Positions 51,957 through 64,000 of a stretch of 64,000 nucleotides of DNA are shown here, piece by piece (position 1 is the first letter of the stretch; each line of letters begins with the position of its first letter). The notes beneath the pieces are model-generated. The model searched no databases. It worked only from the letters and a program-made list of their open reading frames with translations, and had not been told where the DNA came from. The stretch is taken from the NCBI GenBank assembly GCA_905182985.1, contig CAJJDN010000175.1, forward strand, positions 27,311 through 91,310, in the 5' to 3' direction. Source of the DNA: Paramecium sonneborni. Its lineage: Eukaryota; Ciliophora; Oligohymenophorea; Peniculida; Parameciidae. Position numbers and translations under genes: made by a program.

Positions 51957-53329
51957 TCAAATTTATTTAGGCAATAGATATTTTGGTACATCATTAAATT
52001 TTGGAGGTATATTATAAGCACCTGGTCCAGGAATGATGTCCTTTTTAATTAAACCTGAACGAATATCTTTAGAGAATCCCCATTATGGTCCTTCGAGAGA
52101 TGATTTAATTGAATATTATCCAGGTCCAGGATAATATTATGTTAACAATTATTTAGTTTTATATTCTGGTGCAATCTTCACTGAACCATCTTTATGTTTA
52201 ATAACAGAATCATCCGGATTATATTATCCTGGCCCTGGTATATATGTAGAACCATTTGGATTATAAATTGATCCCTTAATTGAAACCATCTATGCATTCT
52301 AATTCTAAGGTAATGAATACTATCCAGGTCCAGGAGTTATTGTTACTGAATCATTGAGATCTTTTCTAAGTGCTTAAGGCATCTTAAAAGATGGAGCTGA
52401 TTTCTATAATGAATTTAAACTATCCAATCTCCTATTTATTATTAAATTAATATCTAATACTCTCTATGATATTATCCAGGTCCAGGAAATAATTTATCTA
52501 ATTGATTTTATGTATTCCTCAATTCTGAACCAATCTTATAAGATGGATAATTTGATTTAATCGTTGAAACATCCTAATCATATGCTCCTGGACCAGGTTG
52601 ATTAGAATTATAATCTTTAGTACTTAATTTCTATTTTAATGTAAAATTCTTAGATAAATTGAGTAGACTCTTTAAATGATATGCTCCAGGTCCTGGTTAT
52701 GTATCTTACTTTCTTAATTCTGAAGATCGTTAAGATGTTCCTATAACCCAAGAAGGTTAAGATTTTTCTAATAATTACTTTGCTGCCTTATCAATGTTGT
52801 ATTCTAAAATAAAGGTTATTAAATTTACATCCAGGTCCAGGTGTCATACCACCTTCTAAAGATGTTAATCTTGGTTATGTTGGAAATTTAATTGAATTGT
52901 TAGAGATTTAAGAACTGTTAAAATCATATTATCCAGGACCAGGTACATTATCTTTTTAAAATGTATGATGTTTTAGACCCAAAGTATACATTGGTTACTT
53001 TTTGTAAACAGAACTAAAACTTTCATCATCATAATTTCCAGGACCTGGAGATAAAGATTGCTTTTTAAATTCATGTTTTCCACTCATTGTATACTTTGGA
53101 CCTTCTAACACTTTTGATTGATATCCATATTGTCCAGGTCCTGGTCCTATTGATGTTGATCTACCTTCCCTTTAAGCTGCACCACCAATACTACTCTAAT
53201 AACTTCGCCTTACGTCCATTAAGGTGCTTGCTATTTTTAAACCAATTTCGGAAGATATGCATTCGGACCAGGTGTAAATGTTTTTAATCCAGGATCTGAT
53301 CTTTTACCTTAACCTATTGAATAAACCAT
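51957..53329 (-). CDS. Shippo / PGPG-repeat ciliary protein (one-base frameshift)
   Basis: Minus strand ATG 53329 (MVYSIGQGKRSDPGLKTF) to TGA 51957-51959, introns 52804-52828 and 52432-52460. PGPGxY repeats recur every 30-60 residues (PGPNAY, PGPGQYGYQ, PGPGNYDD, PGPGAYHLK, PGPGAYDQD, PGPGQYHRE, PGPGQYNPD, PGPGAYNIP). This is the sperm-tail PG-rich (Shippo, ODF3/STPG) repeat of proteins lining axonemal doublets. Intron-free length is 1,319, one short of a multiple of three. The break is at the TTT run 53246-53248: one more T would join PNAYLPK to IGLKIASTLMD in frame. That may be an assembly error in a homopolymer or a true mutation. An alternative downstream start (MDVRRSYQSS) would avoid it. 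Confidence 0.85.
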
Positions 53330-54038
53330 TTATAAAATTAATATCTATTATTACAATTATTTTATATCTTCTATTCTCTCCATTCTTATTATTCACAAAC
53401 ATTTCCTATCTCATCTCCCATTTAATTTTATTTATTCTACACTTGTACATTACCTCTTTTAACTAAATAACACATTACACCACACTAATTACCTTTCGTT
53501 CTTTCTAGAATTCATTTATAATTATCCCCCACTTTCCTATATTTATTAGCTTTTACAATTTTAAAAATATCTACCCCTCCTTTCATCTATGTATTAGTTT
53601 TTAGAATCATAAAAATCCACTTATCTTTATGTTATTTGTTTTTAAAATTATAAAAAATCTATATTCATTTGATCGAAATTAAGGAACTCTCAAAATACTT
53701 AATTTATCATTTAATAATATATAAATAAATGCTTATTTTAAACTAAATTAATGTTAATTTAAAAAACCTAAAAATATCAAATCTTTAACTATGTAAATTA
53801 TTTTGAAAGAAAACTCAATAAATGTATTACATATACATTATATTTATAAAACAATTCTTTCTTATTTTATAGCAATTAATTAGTTGTGATACTTTTAATT
53901 AATAATAAATTCTCATAAATTATCGTATAAATATTTTTTAATTAAGTTTCCATCTCCAAATATTTCAATTATTTTAAGTTATCATAATTGAGTAAAAATT
54001 TACATATGTGAAATAAATTTTTCATTTTTTAATTTTAA
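53330..54038. other. Divergent intergenic region with a pyrimidine-rich plus strand
   Basis: 709 bp between divergent starts (Shippo and CDPK). From about 53340 to 53660 the plus strand is strongly C/T-rich (e.g. TATCTTCTATTCTCTCCATT), so the Shippo-side strand is A/G-rich like a transcribed strand. No convincing ORF. It may be a long 5' leader or a promoter tract. Confidence 0.5.
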
Positions 54039-55639
<1,601 letters not shown>

Positions 55640-55897
55640 TACTTATATATATTTTATATATAGATTTTTAGTCATCCATTTCAAATCAAATAATAACTTT
55701 TCTTAATTAACAGACTATAATTAATACATCATATATTGAAATTAAAATATGAAATAATCACAAAAGATTCTTCACTTCTATCAATTATTAATCAAATGAA
55801 TAAATAATATTTATATCTAAAAAATAATATTTCATGACTAGTACTTAATTGTTGATTTATAATTTTCTCAGTACAATAGAACAATTATATCCTTATA
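55640..55897. other. Intergenic, nothing recognised
   Basis: AT-rich 3' flank of the CDPK gene. Confidence 0.5.
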
Positions 55898-56170
55898 ATG
55901 AGTTTAAATAATAGTGTAAGAACTCATTATATCTAAGGAGATTTTTAAGGATATTGTAGAAAAGGAAGCAACTCATTTATTACTATAGAAAAAAGTAAGA
56001 ATAATTTATAGGGATTCTCTCTTGTTTTTATTCCTTTATTATAATATTATAAATATAATGGCAAAAGTAAAGGAAAAATAATTCAAATTTAATCAAATTG
56101 TAAGAGATAATACTTTATTATTATTTATAAAATCTCTTAAACTTATTCAATTTATTATATTTGTATATGA
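55898..56170 (+). CDS. Possible small ORF, 90 aa
   Basis: ATG 55898 (MSLNNSVRTHYIQGDFQGYC) to TGA 56168-56170, 91 codons. The first ~45 residues look protein-like, the rest is Ile/Tyr-rich. It lies on the same strand as CDPK and the EF-hand gene. No family recognised. With TGA as the only stop, chance frames of this size occur, so this may be non-coding. Confidence 0.3.
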
Positions 56171-56312
56171 TTTATTAAGGATTATAAATTATTTATCCTA
56201 AATGGTGAGATTATCATGATATCAGATCTAATTAATAATATAGAAGTTATTGTATTAAAAATGTTCATAATATTTTGAAAGAGTAATAATGAAATATTGA
56301 TATTTTTATTTA

Positions 56313-56940
56313 ATGAATTAAACATAAACTAACTTATCTCAAGTGAGATAAAAAGAAAAAGTATCTCTTAATGATGGTTTACCAAAAATAGATCCTAGAA
56401 CAGTAATTGAAGAACTAAAAAGTCATTTGTATTCAGATGATAATTTTAAAAAGTATTAAATTATTATTGATATAGATTGTTTTCTGATGCAGAAGATAAG
56501 AAATACAGAGAGAATTTTTAACTATTTGATAGAGATAGTGATGAAAGAATAAACTTTACAGAATTATAAGAACTTTTAACATCTATTGGTTATGTTTATG
56601 ATGAATAAGAACTAAGTGAATTATATAAAGAATTAGAAGATTCAGAGGGTTAAGGTATAAGATCTGATGCTCTATTTATTCTTGTAAGTAAAAAGAAGAG
56701 AGAATAAGATAGAGAAGAATAATTGATTGAAGGTAAATGTTAAATAATATACTAATAGCTTTTAAATCTGTAGATTTAGAAAACACAGGATATATTTAGA
56801 GTGAATACTTTAAAGAATTATTGATGACAATGGGATATAGATTTACAGAAGATGAAGCAGATGAATACATGAAGTTTATTGATCCAAAAAATGAAGGAAA
56901 ATTCCTATACATTGACATTGTAAAGAAAATACTCAAATGA
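56313..56940 (+). CDS. EF-hand calcium-binding protein (centrin/calmodulin-like), 192 aa
   Basis: ATG 56313 (MNQTQTNLSQVRQKEKVSL) to TGA 56938-56940 with introns 56453-56475 and 56733-56758; 193 codons exactly. After a ~40-residue polar leader come four EF-hand positions: loop 1 DRDSDERINFTE (good acidic ligands), loop 2 EDSEGQGIRSDA (degenerate), loop 3 DLENTGYIQSEY (position 12 not Glu), loop 4 DPKNEGKFLYID (weak). Helices LQELLTSIGY and FKELLMTMGY match the calmodulin/centrin pattern. Length is near that of centrins (about 170) with a longer leader. Only the first site looks a strong binder. A role in cytoskeletal or ciliary calcium responses is inferred. Confidence 0.85.
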
Positions 56941-57273
56941 ATTATTATACATTCATAATAAACTCATTAAAATATTCACAAAGATGACAACAATTAGAAA
57001 TTATATTAAGAATTAAAACATTTCAAATTAATGACACAATTATTATAACTATCCATCACCTTCATCTATGTCATATATTCATCTTGTTTAATTTAAATAT
57101 AATCTAATTTACTAAACACTTATTACTTGTTAAATTATAATAAGACAAAATATCATTTTTTAATGTATATTATTACTTACAATCATTTCCAATAATATAA
57201 ATTACTTTAAAAGTATTTTATATACAAGGAATAATTTCTTTTAAGTATATAAATATTCTTGAGCATTAATACT
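56941..57273. other. Intergenic, nothing recognised
   Basis: 333 bp, AT-rich, 5' flank of ATPase B. Confidence 0.6.
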
Positions 57274-60200
57274 ATGAAATATAATTATTTTGTAATTATG
57301 TTTTATAAAGTTAAAAATTCAGAAGTTGAAGGATAACATTAATTAGTTGAGATTTTTCCTGTTATGATTAGCAAATTCAGATTAATTATTGCTGTAATTG
57401 TTACTTGTTGGTATATTAGATTGTTTTATCAGTGATCTCATGCTTTGCTTTTTCTCTAATTTTATCATGGAATCAAAAACTTTATTAATATTTTCTATTC
57501 ATAAAAACTACTGAATAAGAATGCACATATTACCTTGTTTCAAATTCAACCAATGAATAATTTGTATGCAAGAAAACTCGTATTAACAACATTTCCTATT
57601 TTACATATAGGTAAATGGCTGTTTTGATATTAAATAGATTTCTTAAATATTAGTTAAAAGACAATTTCTTCTAACCTGTTAATTATGTTGACTCAACTGT
57701 CAATTCTAGTGATAAAGTCTAAAAGTTAGATTTTTTGTTGAATAGTCCAATATCTAGAGAAATTCGATAAATAATCTATGGAAACAGTTAATTACTAATT
57801 CCAATCAAATCAATATTTACTTATTTATTTTAAGAATTAACTAGTCCCTTTTATATTTTATAATATTTTTCAATATTATTATGGATTGCAGAAGGTATTA
57901 CTTATTAATTTTAGATAGGATTCATTCTATTTGCGATTGTACTACTTTCCTTCTCTTTATTAGCTTGTTTAATCAATTATTATCTAATGAGAAGATCTAG
58001 AATCTAATTACAATAATTAGCAACTATATAATAATCGGTTTAACTGAAAGATAATTCTATAATATAGGGAAGTGATTTAGTAGTTGGAGATCTATTTTTT
58101 GTTCATGATAATTAATAATTAAATTGTGATTCTATATTGATCTCAGGAGATGTAATGGTTAATGAGGCTACATTAACTGGAGAATCCATTCCAGTTCCTA
58201 AATAATCAATTAAACAATTAACTAATGAAATTACATAAAATACTCTTTTTGAAGGTACAAGAGTGATTTAAGTTTCATAACTTTAGTAAAACATTGCTTT
58301 AGTTATAAGAACAGGATATAGTTCAGTTAGAGGTTAATACTTTAGAAATGTAATTTTTCCTCCTCCTCCTTCAAGAAAATTTTATCTTTAAGCTTGTAAA
58401 TTTTTAATGATTCTTGGAATTGCTATTTTATCCATTTTTACTTTATTATATTTCTTGAAGTATTAATTTATGGATTATTCATCAAAGTTGATTATTATTA
58501 GGTAAAATATGGGTAATATTAAAGATATTTAGATGTAATAACATGGATAGTTCCACCTGCATTACCAATATTTTTTTCTTTAGCTTAAGCAATTTCATTA
58601 TTAAAATTAAAAAGAGAAGATATTATGGGATCTAATCCAATAAAAGCAGAGGAAGCAGGTAAAATAGATACAATTTGTTTTGACAAAACTGGCACTCTTT
58701 CCACTTTAGGATTATAAGCACATGATTATTATCCAATTTGTAATGAAATTATTGATATAATGGCATGTTGTCATCATTTAGTATTAGTAAATTAAGAATT
58801 ATTGGGAGATCCATTAGAAATGGAAATGTTTAATAAAACAAATTGGTAGATAAATTTTGATGAATAAAAGTATTTTAAAGTTTCAAATTAATAAAAAACA
58901 TTTAAAATAATTAGAATATTTGAATTCAGTTCTCATTTATAAATGATGAGTGTTGTAGCTCATAATGAAAATGAAGATTCATATTCATTATTTATAAAAG
59001 GTTCACCAGAAAAGTTGATTTCAATGTCAATTAATGATATAAGTAAATCAATTCATGAACAATTATAAATAAAAACGTTTAATGGACTTAGAGTAATTGG
59101 ATTAGGTTATAAATAATTACTTCCTGATTAAATTAACTTAGATAGAAATCTATTAGAAAATGAAATAAATTTTTGTGGTATCTTTACTTTAGAGAATAGT
59201 TTAAAGAAAGATACAAGTAATGTTATTTAATAATTGTTGGATTCAAATTTAGATATAAGAGTAATATCTGGTGATAATGCTCTTACAACAACTCATTGTG
59301 CATTTGAATCTAAAATAATATAAAATAAATCTAACACCTTAATAATAGATTATGATTAATCAAGTGATTGCTTATTATTATAAGATTTAAGATAATAGAT
59401 TCCATCTTCAAGTAGATCTTCATGTGATGGTAAACCAGGATCTTAATATAATTTCATTTTAAATTAATTAGATATAATTTATAATAATGATTGCAATTAT
59501 GCTATCACAGGTAATTTATGGAATGCTTTAATTTAAAATAAAATTAGCGAAGTTTCTGTCAATTAATCAAGTTATTAATTATAATAATATAATTAATTAA
59601 AATAAATAGATGAAATTGACTAAAAATAAATTGAAACTTTGAATAAGGTTATTAAGAAAACTAAAATATTTTCCAGAATGAAACCACATTAAAAAAAAGA
59701 GATTGTCCAATATTTATAAACTCAACTTAATCAAAATGTTATGATGGTTGGAGATGGAGCAAATGATTGCGTATACATCAATCAATTCATTATTTTTAGT
59801 CTGCCATAGCTGAATCTCTTGTAGGTGTTTCCTTTAGTTCTTCAGATGCTTCATATACATCTCCTTTCAGTAACAAATCTGATTCTATTAATTGTGTTAT
59901 TTTAATATTGCTTCAAGGAAGAGCAACCAAAAGAATCATCATTGAATTATTCTAATATTTAGTACTCATTAGTGTCTTAAAATTTACTGGAACTGCTTTA
60001 CTCTAATTTTAAGGAATGAATTTTGGCGATTTCTAATATATATTCATGAACTATATGTCAAGTGTTCCATTATTAATTCTTATGACTTTATCCTTTAAAT
60101 AGAATTTATTAACACAATCCATACCTAATGATGATGTATTTGCAATTTAAAATTAATTGCAATTTTACAATATTTTTATATTCACATCTTTAGGTTGTAT

Positions 60201-60610
60201 AATTTTAGCACTTATAGCTATACATTATACAGAAGAACCTGTAATTAGTACTCCAATAGATACTTATACAAGAGAAGGTCCTTTGAATTCAGTAATGATG
60301 TTGGCCAATTAATATTACAATATGATCATATGCCTAATTTTATATTAATCTCATCCTTTTAAGAGTAATTTTTTATGTTTAATCAGAATAATTTTACTCA
60401 AACTATCCATTGACAATTTGGATAATTGGATGCTTAATTATTGCCATTACAACCACGTTTAGTAACTCATCTAAGAGTTGGCTTTCATTAGTTAATATTA
60501 ATGATGAAATGTACATTTTTATAAATATTGAAGTTTTGATCACAGTGATCTTTTAGTATTTTTTGTCATTTTTTGTACAAGCGTTTTATGTTAATTATGT
60601 TAAATCATGA
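57274..60610 (+). CDS. P5B-type (ATP13A-like) transport ATPase, copy B, 1,069 aa
   Basis: ATG 57274 (MKYNYFVIMFYKVKNSEVEG) to TGA 60608-60610. Five introns (57394-57419, 57611-57637, 58502-58524, 59771-59799, 60365-60386) leave 1,070 codons exactly. Motifs: TLTGESIPVPK (actuator, dephosphorylation Glu), TM4 VPPALPIFF (the PPALP of P5B pumps), CFDKTGTLST (phospho-Asp), KGSPEK, ISGDNALTT, VGDGANDC, then about six C-terminal spans. The known P5B role is polyamine export from endosomes/lysosomes (ATP13A2). It keeps the classic TM4 motif, unlike A and C. The first, second and GDGAND-site introns sit at the same places as in A and C; the third intron is absent from those. Gene C follows 37 bp downstream on the same strand. 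Confidence 0.92.
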
Positions 60611-60647
60611 TGTAAAAAATATTTCCAACTATTAAACCTCTATAGAA

Positions 60648-63600
60648 ATGACATATTAAATTATATATGTAATTAATTTAAAAAACTCAGATATTGAAGG
60701 CTAACATATTCTTTATTAAGTTACTCCAGTCTAACTTAGTAAATTAAGGCTTTTGTTCGCTGTAATTATAAATTAAAAATGGTTAGGTTATTTTATCAAT
60801 ATGTTCTGCATTCATTTTTGCATTGGCTTTAAGATATTCCAGAAAATTGTATAATGCTTTTCTGTTTACTTAATGTTAAGAGGAATCAATTGCTACCCAT
60901 TATTTAATTGAAACTGTTTCAGGTGAGTAATTTGTATGTGCCAAAAAAATTATTGATAATTAACCATATTTCATATTTAGGTATTAAAACTAAATATATT
61001 AGAATGCTTAAATATAAATATAATGAGTAAATTAAAACTTATGAACCCATAGAATTTGATGCAAAAGAAAAAGTCATTTCTGAATTAATCTAATCAAGAA
61101 ATGTTCTAACTAGAGAACTTAAAATTTAATATTTTGGAACATGTTAACTTAAAATACCAATAGAATCTATATTTATATATTCATTACATGCTTTTACAGG
61201 TCCATTTAATATTTTACAATATTTTGCTGTTGCGATATGGTTTGCTGAAAAAACAGTCCTTTAACCAGTATTAATATTGATTTTCACAGTTCTCACTGTC
61301 TATTTGAATTATTTTCTATATGTTAGATCAAGAAAAAGATTACAATAATTAGCTAATATTCATTAAGATGTAACAATTAAAGAATCTGATAAATAAAAAA
61401 TCATTAATGGATCCGATCTTGTTCCAGGTGATCTTATCATTCTTAAAGAGAATCAAACATTAAATTGTGATTGTGCTATCATTTCTGGTGATGTTATAGT
61501 TAATGAAGCTACTTTAACAGGTGAAGGTATACCAATTCCAAAAAGTGCATTGCCAAATTAGAATTCTATATTTTAATTAGATAAAATGAGTTAACATTGT
61601 TTATTTGAAGGTACTCAATTGATTCAAGTAAATAACACTTAAGAAAATGTGGCTATTGTACTTAGAACAGGTTTTACATCATTAAGAGGATAATATTTTA
61701 GAAATGTACTTTTTCCTGAACCTCCATCAATGAGATTTTATATTTAAGCAGCAAAATTCATTCTTGAAATAGCTTTTATTATAGCTATGATTTATGGATT
61801 TCTATTGATTAAATATGTTCCTATGGAATTCTAAACAAGTATCTTAGTATTAAGATTTTTGGATAATATAGTTTGGTCAATTCCACCATCAATGCCTATT
61901 TTCTTTTAAATTTGTAAAACAGCTAGTTTAGTTAGACTAGAAGCTAAAGGCGTTATTGGAAATAATGCAGATAAAGTAGAATCAGCAGGAAGAATTGATA
62001 CTTGTTGCTTTGATAAAACTGGAACTCTAACAACACTTGGATTTAAAGCAATAAAAGCATTACCTGAAGAAGAAAAGCCAATTTTGGATGCTATTATGGG
62101 TTGTTGTCATCATTTAATTAAATTGAATGGATAATTATTAGGAGATCCTTTGGAAATTGAAATGCTCAATTTTGTTGGCTGGTAATGTAATTTCAACAAT
62201 AATCCTCTAACTATTGAAGGAAATGGAATGACATATACTGTTCATAAAGTATTTGATTTTAGTTCATAAAAATCAATGATGAGTGTTATAGTAACAGATG
62301 GATCTAAATATTATTTATATGCAAAAGGTTCTCCAGAAGCGATTAATTCTATTTCTGTAAAAAAAAGAGATGATTTAATTGATGAATTCAATTAGAATGC
62401 TATTAAAGGTTATAGGGTTTTAGGTTTAGCATTTAAAGAATTATAATTAAATTAAATTGATTTATAAAGAGAATAGATAGAATAATAATTAAATTTTGTT
62501 GGCCTATTAGTTTTGGAAAATCCATTAAAATCAGATACAAATCAAATTATTACTACTTTAAAAGAAACAGGATTAGATATTAAAGTAATTTCTGGAGATA
62601 ATCCTTTGACAACAATATAATGTGCTAAATTAGCTGGTATTTTAAATTAAGATAATGAAATTACCTTTTTAGATTATAATTAATAAAATTTTGAGATAGT
62701 TTTATAATGCAATAATAATCAATAAATAATTAAGGATCAATAACCTAATAGTAATTAAGAATTAGAATAATTTATAAATAATTAAGAAGAATTGGCTTTA
62801 ACTGGTAAATTTTTAGAATATATGTTTAATAAAGGAAACTTTCTGATTGAAGCAAAGAATCCTACAAATTCTTTTGCGAAATCTTAAAGTAAAGAAAAGA
62901 TTTTTACTGAAATCAATCAAATTGATATTGATGATGGATCATTTGGATAATTAGCAATTTAAATAATAAAAAAAACAAAAGTTTTTGCTAGATAAAAACC
63001 AGAATAAAAGAAACTTATAATTCAAATGATTTAAAGTCTTGGAAGATAAGTTTTAATGTGTGGAGATGGAGCAAATGATTGTGTAATTATTTTTCATTAA
63101 ATATTATTAGTCAGCTATTTCATAAGCTTAAGTAGGAATATCATTTAGTGAAGCTGATGCATCATATACAGCTCCTTTTAGTAGTAAATCTACTTCATTA
63201 GATTGTGTAGTTAAGGTACTATTATAAGGTAAAGCAGCTACAATGACCATTATTGAAGTTTTCTAATATTAAATTAGCGTTAATACATTAAAATTCATAG
63301 CTGTTTTATTTACATTTTTAGAAGCTGAAACATTTGCAGATTTTTAATTCACTTATACAAGTATTATTTCAAACATTCCATTACTGATATTTTTATGTCT
63401 GTCTGGTCCATCTGATACTTTAGCTAAATATAATCCTTTAGATGATTAATTTGCCATTTATAATTAAATTTAAATTCATAACAATTTAATTTGGGGATCA
63501 GCTGGGTATTATAATATATTCATTATTAGATTAATAATTAATTTTTTTATATCATAAGCAGTCAGAGATGTACATACATGTGAGTTTAATGAACCTATTA

Positions 63601-63996
63601 CAAATTGTATACCAAAACCAATTGAAGAATTAAAAAAAACAGGAGATATTTAATCTGTTATGTTTATGAGTTTAATGTTCTTCTTTATGACATTTGCAAT
63701 CAATCTTTATATCTCAAATCCATTCAAATAAAGATATTATAGAAACTATTTATTACTCTTATGGACGATATTAGGATTCATCTTATTTTTTGTTTCAGCT
63801 ATATTCCCAACTGGTGGAAAATGGGCTAAATTAATTAATGTTAATAATAATGCGTATCATTTTTTAATTATTTTTTAGTTTTAAAGGATATAATTGGATA
63901 ATGATAGCTGTTGTTGTAATTGCCTCCTTTTTTGGATTTATTACTTAGGCTTTATTACAAAAATATCTTCCTTCAAAAAAGAAGATAGAATTTTGA
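60648..63996 (+). CDS. P5-type (ATP13A-like) transport ATPase, copy C, 1,082 aa
   Basis: ATG 60648 (MTYQIIYVINLKNSDIEGQH) to TGA 63994-63996; introns 60762-60786, 60981-61002, 63083-63110, 63854-63878 leave 1,083 codons exactly. Motifs: IPPSMPIFF in TM4, CFDKTGTLTT, KGSPEA, ISGDNPLTT, CGDGANDC. The actuator loop reads TLTGEGIPIPK: the Glu is kept but the usual Ser/Thr after it is Gly, unlike A and B. It is a tandem neighbour of B, but its nearest relative is A, which lies inverted 18 kb away; the last ~1.1 kb of C and A are almost identical. Membrane transport ATPase; substrate unproven. Confidence 0.92.
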
Positions 63997-64000
63997 ATTA
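60648..64000. repeat. Inverted-repeat arm matching 39117-42449
   Basis: The reverse complement of the window end (to 64000) equals 39117 onward. Identity is highest at the gene 3' ends (about 4 differences per kb) and falls toward the 5' ends, where the first ~130 codons align only loosely. The two arms enclose about 18 kb with seven clear genes plus the tandem ATPase B. Confidence 0.85.

Noticed and set aside
53330..53500. Small minus-strand gene starting MNSRKNER upstream of the Shippo gene
   Set aside because: Needs a 30-nt intron, has no recognisable content and then overlaps the Shippo frame in a different phase.

Overview
The window is AT-rich nuclear DNA from a ciliate, most likely Paramecium or a close relative. 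In every intact gene TAA and TAG fall inside the frame at Gln-compatible places, TGA is the only stop, and introns are 21-29 nt, GT..AG. Such short introns with this code point to Paramecium. I called about 30 introns, and for all intact genes but one the intron-free length is an exact multiple of three. The exception is the Shippo gene, which is one base short.

Layout. 2-2035: 3' part of a Cys-rich (DUF4215-like) membrane protein. 2036-13480: an unusually gene-poor, decayed stretch. It holds a P-loop protein relic, a LINE-type reverse transcriptase relic, a G-domain GTPase pseudogene, one intact WD40 gene, one WD40 pseudogene and a near-perfect 76-bp palindrome. A partial ORF then runs into an N gap (13857-13973). 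14379-18716: a B-box-like/Pro-rich/TPR gene in which each TPR is one 102-nt exon, convergent with an H-type lectin gene. 18717-21632: non-coding, mostly an apparently exact 955-bp direct duplication across a single N. 21633-37571: one intronless 5,312-codon gene for a giant surface protein that alternates propeller-like blocks with Cys-rich linkers and ends in one membrane span.

37897-42449: a minus-strand P5-type ATPase gene (A) plus, across an N gap, an extra copy of the 3' end of such a gene. 42938-53329: compact, ordinary Paramecium spacing (down to about 20-30 bp): cytochrome P450, an unknown 293-aa protein, BAH-like/PHD protein, PH-like/Ser-Thr kinase, a 952-aa repeat protein and a Shippo (PGPG) microtubule protein with a one-base frameshift. 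54039-64000: CDPK, a small doubtful ORF, an EF-hand protein and two tandem P5-type ATPases (B, C). C is an inverted near-copy of A, so 37.9-64.0 kb is flanked by large inverted repeats.

Themes: calcium signalling and cilia (CDPK, EF-hand protein, Shippo protein, kinase), surface proteins (Cys-rich proteins, lectin) and membrane transport (three P5 ATPases). Several duplications sit exactly at N gaps, so some of the structure may come from assembly rather than biology.
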